A stretch of DNA of 64,000 nucleotides from Arthrobacter cavernae (lineage in GTDB: Bacteria; Actinomycetota; Actinomycetes; Actinomycetales; Micrococcaceae), in assembly GCF_017368795.1 (NCBI RefSeq), contig NZ_JAFNLL010000045.1, forward strand, positions 1 to 64,000, in the 5' to 3' direction. Positions 10,956 to 22,523 of the stretch are shown here, one piece after another. The position numbers and the translations under genes were made by a program. The first letter of the stretch is position 1, and every line of letters begins with the position of its first letter. A model generated the notes under the pieces. The model was not told the origin of the DNA and did no database searches. It worked only from the letters and a program-made list of their open reading frames with translations.

Positions 10956-11624
10956 CTACTCGATTGATTTGCTCTGGTTGTAGCTGGTGGAGCGTTCCTG
11001 GCCGCTGAGGGCTGCGATGGCGTCCATGATCTTGTCGGTGACCTCGCGGCGCGCTGGAAGGGAGTGGTCCGGGCCGGTCTTCTCGAAGTAGAGGGGTTCC
11101 CCCACCTTCATGGTGAAGTGATGCGGCTTGAAGCCCTTTTCGCCGGCCGGCTGCAGGTTCTCGGTACCGATCATGCCGACCGGAACCACCGGCGCTCCGG
11201 TGGTCAGGGCGAGCCAGCCCACGCCCGTGCGGCCACGGTACAGGATGCCGTCCCGTGAGCGGGTGCCCTCGGGGTAGATACCGATGCCTTTGCCGGCTTC
11301 GAGGATGTCCAGGAGTGTCTTGAGCGCCTGGACGCTGGCTGCCTGCTCGCCCCGTTCCACGGGGATGGACCCTACGGACTCAAAAAAGGACTTCATGATT
11401 TTGCCCTTGACGCCGCCGGTGGTGAAGTACTCGGCTTTGGCGAAGAAGGCCACTGGCCGCGGCATGAGCGCCTGGACGATGACACTGTCAAAGAAGGAGA
11501 GGTGGTTCGGAGCCACGATGAAGGGGCCGTCCGTGGGGACATTTTCAAGGCCGACGACGGTGGGCCGGCAGGTGCCGGCGATCAGTCCACGTGTTGTCCA
11601 GCGGACTGCATCAAACAGCGCCAT
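10956..11624 (-). CDS. 1-acyl-sn-glycerol-3-phosphate acyltransferase (PlsC family)
   Basis: 222-residue membrane-associated acyltransferase that puts the second acyl chain on lysophosphatidic acid. The catalytic NHLSFFDSV (NHxxxxD) near residue 40 and the glycerol-phosphate motif YPEGTRSRDG near residue 120 are both present. The ATG at 11624 has GAGGTG 7 bases upstream inside the end of the HAD gene; the two genes overlap by 14 bases and are probably coupled. The polar tail after residue 200 shows no motif. Confidence 0.9.
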   Translation of the reverse strand: MALFDAVRWTTRGLIAGTCRPTVVGLENVPTDGPFIVAPNHLSFFDSVIVQALMPRPVAFFAKAEYFTTGGVKGKIMKSFFESVGSIPVERGEQAASVQALKTLLDILEAGKGIGIYPEGTRSRDGILYRGRTGVGWLALTTGAPVVPVGMIGTENLQPAGEKGFKPHHFTMKVGEPLYFEKTGPDHSLPARREVTDKIMDAIAALSGQERSTSYNQSKSIE

Positions 11625-12327
11625 CGTTGCGCACCTCACTCAGGGCTGCCGCACGGACAGCGTCAAGTTCTTCAATTTTCTTCCGCAGCTCCACCGCGGT
11701 CTTCACAATGGCGACAGCGCCGGCTTCCTCGAGTTCGCCGTCGGGAGCAAACCCCCAGCTGACGCCGATGCAATCCAGTCCGTTCGCCATGGCCCCCGCG
11801 ACGTCCTGGTGCCGGTCCCCCACCATGACTGCGGGCTGGGAACGCAGGTCCGCGAGGGCTGCACCCACGATCTCGATTTTGCCGGGGGCGGAGTTCGCCG
11901 CCACGGATTCGTCGTCCGAGGCACCGCGGATGGAGACGAAGAAGGTGTCGATGCCATGGTGTTCGAGCACCAGCCGGGCGATGCCCTGCGGCTTCTGCGT
12001 CGCCACGGCCACGGGGCGGCGCGATTCGGCAAAGAATTCCAGCAGCGCACGGATGCCCGGGTACAGCTTGCTTTGGGCGATGCCCGTGGCCCGGTAGTGG
12101 GCCCGGTAGCGCCCGATGGTCTCGTCCACAAGATCTCCGGGAACCATGGCCATGTGCTGCAGGGAATCGCTGAGCTTGGGGCCCACCATGGCGTCCAGCA
12201 CAGACTGTTCCGGGACCGGAAGCCCCATTTCGCCGAGGGCCGCCGAGATTCCGCCTGTTATGCCGCCGGCCGGATCGACAAGGGTGCCGTCCAGATCGAA
12301 GATTACGGGCACCGTTGTTTGAGTCAC
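11611..12327 (-). CDS. HAD-superfamily hydrolase, phosphoglycolate phosphatase-like
   Basis: 238-residue HAD phosphatase. Motif I is VIFDLDGTLVD at residues 8-18, motif II is the Thr in VAVATQKP, the motif III Lys is in PGKIEIV, and motif IV is VMVGDRHQDVAGA. A helical cap lies between motifs I and II, the plan of Gph/PpaX-type enzymes. Substrate cannot be read from sequence. GTG start; GAAACT lies 6 bases before it, so it could be leaderless. Overlaps plsC by 14 bases. Confidence 0.88.
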   Translation of the reverse strand: MTQTTVPVIFDLDGTLVDPAGGITGGISAALGEMGLPVPEQSVLDAMVGPKLSDSLQHMAMVPGDLVDETIGRYRAHYRATGIAQSKLYPGIRALLEFFAESRRPVAVATQKPQGIARLVLEHHGIDTFFVSIRGASDDESVAANSAPGKIEIVGAALADLRSQPAVMVGDRHQDVAGAMANGLDCIGVSWGFAPDGELEEAGAVAIVKTAVELRKKIEELDAVRAAALSEVRNDGAV

Positions 12328-12347
12328 CGGGTTAGTTTCTCACGAGT

Positions 12348-12376
12348 GGCGGCATGCCTGAAACTCACATGCCGCC
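12348..12376 (-). terminator. Hairpin downstream of uvrA
   Basis: GGCGGCATG (12348-12356) pairs with CATGCCGCC (12368-12376), a 9-bp stem with an 11-base loop, between the uvrA stop and the HAD gene start. No strong T tract. Confidence 0.4.
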
Positions 12377-12449
12377 GTCGGAATATTTCGTGGCCTGTCA
12401 AGATGCTCGGTGAACAAACGCTCCGGCCGGGCGGTGCCTCCGGGCAGTG

Positions 12450-15380
<2,931 letters not shown>

Positions 15381-15386
15381 CCACTA

Positions 15387-15392
15387 ATGCTA
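15387..15392 (-). promoter_or_regulatory. -10 box of uvrA, leaderless
   Basis: TAGCAT on the minus strand is followed by 6 bases and the GTG start of uvrA. The LexA-like palindrome occupies the spacer just upstream of it. Confidence 0.55.
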
Positions 15393-15393
15393 A

Positions 15394-15409
15394 TCGAAAA
15401 CTTCTTCGA
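15394..15409 (-). promoter_or_regulatory. SOS (LexA-like) box of uvrA
   Basis: TCGAAAACTTCTTCGA is a palindrome with TCGAA/TTCGA arms. The known actinobacterial SOS box is TCGAAC-N4-GTTCGA; this site differs only at the symmetric C6 and G11. It lies between the expected -35 and -10 positions of uvrA, where a repressor would block polymerase. Damage induction of uvrA is therefore likely but untested. Confidence 0.6.
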
Positions 15410-15457
15410 ATTTCCACGAGGCGCGGACACGCTGCGGACAGAACCTACTGGCGGGTA

Positions 15458-15838
15458 TCAGTCGGCGTCGTAGGCCGCTGCCAGCAGCTGCACGGCCTCT
15501 GCAAATGACGCGCCCTGGGCCTTGGCGGCGGCCGAGTACTGGGCCGCCACGGCTGCGAGCGCGCCCCAGCGGTCGTCCCTTGCGCACACCACGGTGCCGT
15601 TCCGTCCCCGGGTGGCGACCACGCCGGCCGCCTCGAGTTCCTTGTAGGCACGGGCCACAGTATGCGGGGCCACGTCAAGGAGCCCGGCCAGGTTCCGCAC
15701 GGGCGGGAGTTTGGCCCCGACGGCGAGGGTACCTCTGTCCACGAGCTCGATGATGTGCAGGCGCAGCTGGTCGAACAAGGCCACCGTGCTCGACTGGCTG
15801 GGCCGCCACGAACCGGGGAATTCCGCCGCCCCGCTCAC
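15458..15838 (-). CDS. GntR-family transcriptional regulator (short, YtrA-like)
   Basis: 126-residue repressor with an N-terminal winged helix-turn-helix (residues about 15-85, LFDQLRLHIIELVDRG...LPPVRNLAGLLDVAPHTVARAYKELEAAGVV) and only a short C-terminal helix pair instead of a ligand domain. That plan matches the YtrA group, which usually controls ABC transporters. It overlaps the methyltransferase gene by 4 bases, so the two form an operon; no transporter is adjacent. Confidence 0.88.
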   Translation of the reverse strand: MSGAAEFPGSWRPSQSSTVALFDQLRLHIIELVDRGTLAVGAKLPPVRNLAGLLDVAPHTVARAYKELEAAGVVATRGRNGTVVCARDDRWGALAAVAAQYSAAAKAQGASFAEAVQLLAAAYDAD

Positions 15839-16620
15839 AAGGCACCACCTTTGCGGGCCACGGCGAAGATGCGCCGGAACGGGAAGACGGTGCCGTGGCC
15901 GGTGCGAGGGTAGGCCTCCCCGAGCAGGGCGGAGTACTGCATTTCAAAGCTGGCGGCGTCGTCGGCGGACAGGGCAGCGAGGACGGGCCGCAGGCCTGTT
16001 CCGCGGACCCAGTCCAGGACCGGGTCCGCGCCCGGCAGGAGCTGCTGGTAGGTGGTTTCCCAGGCGTCTGCCGCACACCCGGCGTCGAGCATGATCTCCA
16101 GATACTCGGCAGGGCTGCCTACCGCGTCGTCGTGGCGGAGCACCCCGGCGAGCCTGCCGGACCATTCGGGCGATTCCGCCAGCTCCTTCATGAGCACGTG
16201 TGATGGCGAGGTGAAGTTCCCCGGGACCTGCAGGGCGAACCAGGCCCCCGGCTGGAGGGCCCCGAGCCAGGTTCCGAGTAGCTCCCGGTGGCCGGGAACC
16301 CATTGCAGTGCGGCATTCGTCACCACGACATCGGTGTCCGGATCCGGCGTCCACTCCGCAATGTCCGCCTGCGCGAACTCCAGATTCGCGACGGCGGCCG
16401 AGTGGGCCGCCGCCTGGGCCAGCATCTCGGCGGACGAATCCAGGCCGACAACCTTTGCCTCGGGCCAGCGGGCTGCGAGGGTGGCCGTCAGCTTGCCCGG
16501 CCCGCAGCCGAGGTCCACCACGTGCCGGGGTTCGTCCGCGAGCACCCTCGCGACGAGGTCGTGGAACGGCCGGTCCCGGTGGTTGCCGAATTCAATGTAC
16601 TTGGCAGGGTCCCACTTCAC
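15835..16620 (-). CDS. tam: SAM-dependent methyltransferase, trans-aconitate 2-methyltransferase type
   Basis: 261-residue class I methyltransferase. MKWDPAKYIEFGNHRDRPFHDLVARV is the typical Tam start (shown here as the family's KWDPxxYxxF plus RxRPxxDLL pattern), followed by the SAM loop VVDLGCGPGKLT near residue 40, the acidic GLDSSAEML and VVTNAALQWVPGH. Tam detoxifies trans-aconitate formed from the citrate-cycle intermediate cis-aconitate. GTG start at 16620 with AGGAG upstream. Divergent from the helicase gene by 72 bases. Confidence 0.88.
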   Translation of the reverse strand: MKWDPAKYIEFGNHRDRPFHDLVARVLADEPRHVVDLGCGPGKLTATLAARWPEAKVVGLDSSAEMLAQAAAHSAAVANLEFAQADIAEWTPDPDTDVVVTNAALQWVPGHRELLGTWLGALQPGAWFALQVPGNFTSPSHVLMKELAESPEWSGRLAGVLRHDDAVGSPAEYLEIMLDAGCAADAWETTYQQLLPGADPVLDWVRGTGLRPVLAALSADDAASFEMQYSALLGEAYPRTGHGTVFPFRRIFAVARKGGAL

Positions 16621-16678
16621 GGAGTCTCCTATGCTTGGCGTCTCTTCCTGGGGCGAGCCTAGCGAAGAGGCCGGGCAC

Positions 16679-16684
16679 TAAGCT
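16679..16684 (+). promoter_or_regulatory. -10 box of the helicase gene
   Basis: TAAGCT ends 8 bases before the ATG at 16693, so the transcript start should fall at or within two bases of the start codon. A GGAAGG between them is too close to be included in the mRNA if this box is used. Confidence 0.4.
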
Positions 16685-16692
16685 GGAAGGCA

Positions 16693-19239
16693 ATGAAACT
16701 TCTTGATCAGCTCCCTGGACCGTCCGCCGCCGGAACGGGCACCGGTCCCGCCAACCCGGACGAAATCTACACACGGTTTGTGGAGTGGACCGAGAGCCGT
16801 GGGCTGCAGCTGTACCCCGCCCAGGATGAGGCGATCATGGAGCTGGCCTCCGGCGCCAACGTGATCCTGGCGACCCCCACGGGCTCGGGCAAGTCACTCG
16901 TGGCCATTGCGGCCCACTTCGAGGCCATGTCCCGGGGCCAACGCAGCTACTACACAGCCCCCATCAAGGCCCTGGTGTCCGAGAAGTTCTTCGCCCTCTG
17001 CGACATCTTCGGCGCGGAAAACGTCGGCATGATCACCGGCGATTCCGGCGTCAACCAGGACGCCCCCATCATCTGCTGCACCGCCGAGATCCTGGCCAAC
17101 ATCGCGCTGCGCGAAGGGGTCGCGGCCGATCTGGGGGCCGTCATCATGGACGAGTTCCATTTCTACTCCGATCCGCAACGCGGCTGGGCCTGGCAGGTGC
17201 CCCTGTTGGAACTCCCCCAGGCCCAGTTCCTGCTCATGTCCGCAACGCTGGGCGATGTGGGCCGTTTCGAAGCCGGCATGAGCGAACTCACGGGCCGGCC
17301 CACGGTTACCGTGAGCTCCGCCGAACGGCCCATCCCCCTGCACAACTACTTCCAGGAAACCCCGGTCCACGAAACCCTGGAAGACCTCCTGGCCACCAAG
17401 CAGGTCCCCGTCTACGTGGTCCACTTCAGCCAGGCCGAGGCGATCGAACGCGCCCAGAACCTGATGAGCATCAACATGTGCAGCCGCGAAGAGAAGGACA
17501 AGATCGCCGAGCTGATCGCGAACTTCCGCTTCGCCGCAGGTTTCGGCAAGACGCTCAACCGGCTGGTCCGCCACGGCATCGGCGTGCACCACGCGGGCAT
17601 GCTGCCGAAGTATCGCCGCCTGGTGGAGCAGCTGGCCCAGGCCGGCCTGCTGAAGGTCATCTGCGGCACCGACACCCTCGGCGTCGGGATCAATGTGCCC
17701 ATCCGCACGGTCCTGCTGACCGCCCTGAGCAAGTACGACGGTGTCCGCACCCGGGTGCTGAACTCCCGGGAATTCCACCAGATCGCCGGCCGTGCGGGCC
17801 GGGCGGGCTACGACACCGCCGGGACCGTGGTGGTGCAGGCTCCCGAGCACGTGGTGGAGAACGCCAAGGCCATGGCAAAGGCGACCGCTAAATTCGGTGA
17901 TGACCAGAAGAAGCTGCGGCAGGTGGTCCGGAAGAAACCGCCGGAGGGCTTTGTCTCCTGGGGCCGTCCCACCTTCGACCGCCTGGTGGAGTCCGTGCCG
18001 GACCCGCTGGGCTCCAGCTTCACCGTCACGCACGCGATGATGCTCAACATCATGGAGCGCCCGGGCGACCCGTTCGTGGCCGCCCGCCGCCTGCTCAGCG
18101 AGAACCACGAGACCCGTGCTTCGCAGCTGCAGCTCATGAAGAAGGCCCTGAGCATCTACCGGGAGCTTCTGGCTGCCGGCGTGGTGGAGCGGATCCCCGA
18201 GGATGAGCAGGAGACGGAAGGCCGCACAGTGCGCCTCACCGTCCACCTGCAGGCCAACTTCGCCCTGAACCAGCCGTTGTCCCCCTTCGCGCTGGCGGCG
18301 CTGGAGCTCCTGGACCCGGAGTCGCCGTCGTACGCCCTGGACGTGGTGTCCGTCATCGAGGCGACGCTGGAGAAGCCCCGGCAGATCCTTTCCGCGCAGC
18401 TGAAGAAGGCGCGCGGCGAGGCAGTGGCCGCCATGAAGGCGGACGGGATCGACTACGGCCAGCGCATGGCCATGCTGGACGAGATCAGCTACCCAATGCC
18501 GCTCGCCGAGATCCTGGGCGAGGCCTTCGAGGTATACCGCAAGGCCGCACCATGGGTGGGCGACTTCGAACTCGCGCCCAAGTCGATCATCCGCGACATG
18601 TACGAGCGCGCCATGAACTTCGGCGAGTTCGTCCAGTTCTACGGCCTGGCCCGCTCCGAGGGCATCGTGCTGCGGTACCTGGCCGATGGCTTCCGTGCCC
18701 TGCGCCAGACCGTCCCGCAGGATGCGCTGCGCGAGGACCTTGAGGACCTCATCGACTGGCTCGGTGAACTGGTGCGCCAGGTCGACTCGAGCCTCCTCGA
18801 CGAATGGGAGGAGCTCACCTCCGGACTGGCACCGACGCCGCACGACGCACCGCCGCCCCCGCCGCCGTCGCTCACGTCCAACATCCGGGCGTTCCGCGTC
18901 ATGGTCCGGAACGAAATGTTCCGCCGCGTGGAGCTGTTCGCCGACGAGGATTCGGCAGCCTTGGGCGAGCTCGACGCCGGCAGCGGCTGGGATGCCGAAC
19001 GCTGGGAAGACGTGCTGGACGACTATTTCGACGAGCACGACGACATCGGCACCGGCCCCGACGCACGCGGCCCCGGACTGCTCATGATCACGGAGGAACC
19101 CGGTCTGTGGAAGGTCCGGCAGATCTTCGAGGACCCCGCCGGAAACCACGACTGGGGCATCTCCGCGGAGGTGGACCTGGCGGCCTCCGACGAGAGCGGC
19201 ACCGCGGTGGTCCGCGTCACGGACGTCAACAGGCTGTAG
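16693..19239 (+). CDS. Ski2-like DEAD/DEAH-box helicase with DUF3516-type C-terminus
   Basis: 848-residue superfamily 2 RNA helicase. Motif I is ATPTGSGKS near residue 58, motif II is the variant MDEFHF near residue 153, motif III is MSATL, and motif VI is HQIAGRAGRAGYDT in the second RecA domain. Residues 400-848 form a large helical, acidic actinobacterial extension of the DUF3516 type, with a proline run (PPPPPPS) near residue 725 dividing it. Ski2-like helicases act in RNA decay or processing; the substrate is unknown. Monocistronic and divergent from tam. Confidence 0.9.
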   Translation: MKLLDQLPGPSAAGTGTGPANPDEIYTRFVEWTESRGLQLYPAQDEAIMELASGANVILATPTGSGKSLVAIAAHFEAMSRGQRSYYTAPIKALVSEKFFALCDIFGAENVGMITGDSGVNQDAPIICCTAEILANIALREGVAADLGAVIMDEFHFYSDPQRGWAWQVPLLELPQAQFLLMSATLGDVGRFEAGMSELTGRPTVTVSSAERPIPLHNYFQETPVHETLEDLLATKQVPVYVVHFSQAEAIERAQNLMSINMCSREEKDKIAELIANFRFAAGFGKTLNRLVRHGIGVHHAGMLPKYRRLVEQLAQAGLLKVICGTDTLGVGINVPIRTVLLTALSKYDGVRTRVLNSREFHQIAGRAGRAGYDTAGTVVVQAPEHVVENAKAMAKATAKFGDDQKKLRQVVRKKPPEGFVSWGRPTFDRLVESVPDPLGSSFTVTHAMMLNIMERPGDPFVAARRLLSENHETRASQLQLMKKALSIYRELLAAGVVERIPEDEQETEGRTVRLTVHLQANFALNQPLSPFALAALELLDPESPSYALDVVSVIEATLEKPRQILSAQLKKARGEAVAAMKADGIDYGQRMAMLDEISYPMPLAEILGEAFEVYRKAAPWVGDFELAPKSIIRDMYERAMNFGEFVQFYGLARSEGIVLRYLADGFRALRQTVPQDALREDLEDLIDWLGELVRQVDSSLLDEWEELTSGLAPTPHDAPPPPPPSLTSNIRAFRVMVRNEMFRRVELFADEDSAALGELDAGSGWDAERWEDVLDDYFDEHDDIGTGPDARGPGLLMITEEPGLWKVRQIFEDPAGNHDWGISAEVDLAASDESGTAVVRVTDVNRL

Positions 19240-19278
19240 CCGGCGCAGCTCCCGGCTCCGGTGGCTGCGGGTCCCTAG

Positions 19279-19284
19279 TAAGCT
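19279..19284 (+). promoter_or_regulatory. -10 box of GNAT gene, leaderless
   Basis: TAAGCT followed by 7 bases and the ATG at 19292; no ribosome site is present. Confidence 0.45.
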
Positions 19285-19291
19285 CGAATGC

Positions 19292-19807
19292 ATGAGTGTA
19301 ATCCGCCCTGCCGCCGTTGACGACGTCCCCGCCATCCTGCACATGATCCATGAGCTCGCGGTGTACGAAAAAGAACCCGATGCCGTGAAGAACACCCCGG
19401 AAATGCTCCGCGACGTCCTCTTCGGGGACAACCCCCGCGTGTACGCCCACATGGCCGAAAACGCCGCCGGCGAGGTGCAGGGCTTCGCGCTGTGGTTCCT
19501 GAACTACTCCACGTGGGAGGGCGTCCACGGCATATACCTGGAGGACCTCTACGTCACCCCGGAAGCGCGTGGCGAAGGCCACGGCAAGGCGCTGCTGCAG
19601 CATCTGGCGGCCACCGCCGTCGAGCGCGGCTACGCACGAGTGGAATGGTCCGTCCTGAACTGGAACGAACCATCCATCAACTTCTACAAGAACCTTGGCG
19701 CCTTCCCCATGGAGGAATGGTCCACGTTCCGCCTCACCGGCGACGCCCTGGCGGAGTTCGGTGGTGTGGAGTTCGGGATGGGTGCGAAGGCTGCCAGCCG
19801 TGGCTGA
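19292..19807 (+). CDS. GNAT-family N-acetyltransferase
   Basis: 171-residue acetyltransferase resembling the diamine/spermidine N1-acetyltransferase (SSAT) group: it starts IRPAAVDDVPAILHMIHELAVYEK, has GIYLEDLYVTPEARGEGHGKALL as the acetyl-CoA motif (residues about 80-102) and WSVLNWNEPSINFYKNLGA after it, all typical of that group. Polyamines or thialysine-like amines are plausible substrates. It overlaps the next gene by 8 bases. Confidence 0.88.
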   Translation: MSVIRPAAVDDVPAILHMIHELAVYEKEPDAVKNTPEMLRDVLFGDNPRVYAHMAENAAGEVQGFALWFLNYSTWEGVHGIYLEDLYVTPEARGEGHGKALLQHLAATAVERGYARVEWSVLNWNEPSINFYKNLGAFPMEEWSTFRLTGDALAEFGGVEFGMGAKAASRG

Positions 19808-21110
19808 ACGGCATTCCATCCGCGCACGCCACGAGTTCCGCGGAGTACGCACCGCTGAGCACTGTTTCTCCCTCCCCCTGGACCACTCAGTGCCGGACGG
19901 CGAGAGCATCACCGTCTTTGCGCGGGAGTACAGTTCCACGGAGCACAGCGAAGCGGAGGCCGGCGAACTGCCCTGGCTGCTGTTCCTGCAGGGCGGACCC
20001 GGTGGCCGCGGCAACCGCATCTCGAGCTTTTCCGGCTGGATGAAGGCGGCCGCCCGCGACTTCCGCATCCTCATGCTGGACCAGCGCGGGACCGGCCTGT
20101 CCTCCCCCGCCGACCGGACCACCCTGCCGCTGCGTGGCGACGCCGCAGCGCAGGCCAGGTACCTGACGCATTTCCGCGCCGATTCGATCGTGGCGGACGC
20201 GGAGGCCATCCGCGGGATCCTCGCAGGGGACCGGCCCTGGACGGTGTTCGGGCAGAGCTTCGGTGGCTTCTGCGCGCTGAGCTACCTTTCCTACGCCCCG
20301 GAAGGCCTCCGCGAGGTCCTCATCACCGGCGGCCTCGCCCCCTTGCAGGGCCCGGCCGAACGGGTCTACCGGGCCACCTTCCAACGGGTCGCCGAACGGA
20401 ACGCCGAATACTTCGGCTGGTACCCGGAAGACCGGGCGCTCGTCACCCGGATCGCCCGGCACCTTGAGCAGCACGAGGAATACCTGCCCGACGGCGGGCG
20501 GCTCACCGTGGAGCGCTTCCAGATGGCCGGCTCGTTCCTGGGCGGCAACACCCGGGTGGATGCCCTGCACAACCTGCTGGAGGACGCCTTCGTCGAAGGC
20601 CCGGCCGGGGAGCGCCTCTCCGACGCATTCCTGGAGCAGCTCCGCCCCATCGTGGGCCGCTCCGGCAACCCGCTCTATGCCGTGATGCACGAATCCATCT
20701 ACGGGCAGGGGCAGGCCACCAACTGGGCGGCGCACCGCGTCCTCGAGGAATTCGCGGAGTTCCGGCCGGACGCCACCCATCCCCTGCTGACCGGCGAGAT
20801 GGTGTATCCCTGGTACTTCGAGCAGGATCCGGCACTGGTACCGCTGCGCGAGGTAGCGGAGCTGCTGGCGGCCAAGGACGACTGGAAGCCGCTCTACGAC
20901 GTCGAGCGGCTGGCCGCGAACACGGTCCCCGTCGCGGCCGCGGTCTACAAGGACGACATCTACGTGGACCACGGACTGTCCATGGAAACAGCCGGGGCTA
21001 TCCGCGGCCTGCAGGCCTGGGTCACCGACGATTTCCACCACGACGGCATCGCCGAGGACGGCGAAGGCATCTTCGCACGGCTCTTTGGCATGGTCCGGGG
21101 CCAACGCTAA
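19800..21110 (+). CDS. Alpha/beta-hydrolase, proline iminopeptidase-like (S33 family)
   Basis: 436-residue serine hydrolase. The oxyanion segment LLFLQGGPGGRG lies near residue 60, MLDQRGTGLSSP near residue 92, and the nucleophile elbow VFGQSFGGFCALS near residue 145; the His would be the one in TDDFHHDGI near the end. This matches actinobacterial prolyl aminopeptidases that release N-terminal Pro. The GTG at 19800 is inferred from family length and similarity onset; it overlaps the GNAT gene, so the pair is cotranscribed. No signal peptide: cytoplasmic. Confidence 0.9.
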   Translation: MAERHSIRARHEFRGVRTAEHCFSLPLDHSVPDGESITVFAREYSSTEHSEAEAGELPWLLFLQGGPGGRGNRISSFSGWMKAAARDFRILMLDQRGTGLSSPADRTTLPLRGDAAAQARYLTHFRADSIVADAEAIRGILAGDRPWTVFGQSFGGFCALSYLSYAPEGLREVLITGGLAPLQGPAERVYRATFQRVAERNAEYFGWYPEDRALVTRIARHLEQHEEYLPDGGRLTVERFQMAGSFLGGNTRVDALHNLLEDAFVEGPAGERLSDAFLEQLRPIVGRSGNPLYAVMHESIYGQGQATNWAAHRVLEEFAEFRPDATHPLLTGEMVYPWYFEQDPALVPLREVAELLAAKDDWKPLYDVERLAANTVPVAAAVYKDDIYVDHGLSMETAGAIRGLQAWVTDDFHHDGIAEDGEGIFARLFGMVRGQR

Positions 21111-21141
21111 GCTGCGGCGGCACTGCCCGGCGGCGGTTGGC

Positions 21142-22494
21142 CTAGCCGGTGAAGCGTCCACCCTCCGCGGCCGGGCGCTTTGCCGCGGCGGCAGCCGCGA
21201 CAAGCAGCACCGCAAGCCCGAGGACCCCCGCCGCGATGTTCAGACCCTGGTAGCCCACCCAGGCCAGGACCAGCCCGGACGACGCTCCGCCAAGGGCACC
21301 CGCGGCCCCCATCACGGTGTCCGAGACGCCCTGGACGGTGACCCGCTGTTCCTGGGCCACGCTCTCGGCCAGCAGGGTGGAACCGGCAATGGTCGCTGCC
21401 GACCAGCCCAGGCCCAGCATCACCAGTCCGGTGGGGACCAGCGCCGTGCTGTGCTGCCCGAAGCCTGCCAGGCCGACCGCCAGCACCAGCAGCGCGAAGC
21501 CTAGGGCAATCGTGCTGGTGCGTCCCACGCGGTCGGTGAGCCAGCCCATGAGCGGCGACAGTGCGAACATTCCTGCGATGTGCAGGGAAATCGTGAAGCC
21601 GATGACCACCAGGGCATCCGTGCCCGGGCCGCCACCGTGGTGCCCGGCGTGGGAGCCGCCGAGCATCTGCTGCAGATGGAGCGGCGTCATGGACATGACG
21701 GCCACCATGATTCCGTGCGCGGCCACGATCGCGAGCAGGGCCAGCGTCGCGTGCGGTGAGGCGCGGACGGCCCGCATCCCCTCGGACAGGGAGCGCTTCC
21801 TGGCGGGCGCCGCGGAGACGGCAGCCCCGTCGCCGGCGGCAGCCCCGTCGCCGGTGCTCCGAATTTTCCGGGCGAGCAGCAGCGGGTCCGGACGCAGCCC
21901 GGCAAAGAGCAGCACCGCAGCCAGGAGCAGGCCAGCGGCAGAGAAGACGAAGGGTCCGGCGATCGCCGGCAGGCCCAGTGCGGTGCCGACGACTGCGCCC
22001 GGCTGGATGAGGTTGGGCCCGGCCACGGCGCCGATGGTGACGGCCCAGACCACCGTGGACAGGGAGCGTCCGCGGCGTTCCGGATCGGCGAGGTCGACGG
22101 CGGCGAAACGCGCCTGCAGGTTCGACGCCGTGCCGAGCCCCAGGAGCGCGGCCCCCAGAAGCAGGAGCACGAAGGAGGCGGTGACCGCCGAAGCGATGAC
22201 CAGCAGGGCGCCGGCCATGGCTGCGACGAGCCCGGTCACCAGGCCAATGCGCCGTCCCCGCCGCTCGGCGAGGCCGGCGAGGGGCAGCGCGGCCACCGCG
22301 GCAGCCAAGGTCATGATGGTGGTCACGGACCCCGCCCAGGCGTCCGAGCCGGAAAGGTCCACGGCGAGCAGGGAGCCGATGGACAGCGTGGCACCGTTGC
22401 CGATGCCGCTGAGCAGCTGGGCCGAACTGAGCAGGAAAACGGAACGGCGCTGGACCCGGTGCGGGTCCAGCGCCGTCGTCGAAGTAGAGATCAC
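21142..22494 (-). CDS. MFS transporter
   Basis: 450-residue membrane protein with about 12 hydrophobic helices, split by a cytoplasmic loop near residues 205-240 that carries a short internal repeat. Loop 2-3 has the MFS motif LAERRGRRIGLVTG and loop 8-9 has MGWLTDRVGRTST. The loop before helix 8 contains a His-rich run (GGSHAGHHGGGPG), uncommon in plain drug exporters. Substrate is unknown; small-molecule efflux is the safest guess. It lies 29 bases after... the start side faces terC, which precedes it on the same strand and may be cotranscribed. Confidence 0.85.
   Translation of the reverse strand: MISTSTTALDPHRVQRRSVFLLSSAQLLSGIGNGATLSIGSLLAVDLSGSDAWAGSVTTIMTLAAAVAALPLAGLAERRGRRIGLVTGLVAAMAGALLVIASAVTASFVLLLLGAALLGLGTASNLQARFAAVDLADPERRGRSLSTVVWAVTIGAVAGPNLIQPGAVVGTALGLPAIAGPFVFSAAGLLLAAVLLFAGLRPDPLLLARKIRSTGDGAAAGDGAAVSAAPARKRSLSEGMRAVRASPHATLALLAIVAAHGIMVAVMSMTPLHLQQMLGGSHAGHHGGGPGTDALVVIGFTISLHIAGMFALSPLMGWLTDRVGRTSTIALGFALLVLAVGLAGFGQHSTALVPTGLVMLGLGWSAATIAGSTLLAESVAQEQRVTVQGVSDTVMGAAGALGGASSGLVLAWVGYQGLNIAAGVLGLAVLLVAAAAAAKRPAAEGGRFTG
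21821..21856. repeat. 18-bp tandem repeat in the MFS loop
   Basis: Two 18-base units at 21821-21838 and 21839-21856 encode Gly-Asp-Gly-Ala-Ala-Ala/Val twice in the central cytoplasmic loop. A likely slippage expansion in a tolerant linker. Confidence 0.7.
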
Positions 22495-22523
22495 TTCACG
22501 AGACTACCGTGTGTGCGGCCTGC

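Noticed and set aside
16894..19452. Long open frame of about 850 codons opposite the helicase gene
   Set aside because: High GC at third positions makes long antisense frames common; the translation is His/Gln/Val rich with no domain, while the plus strand encodes a complete helicase.
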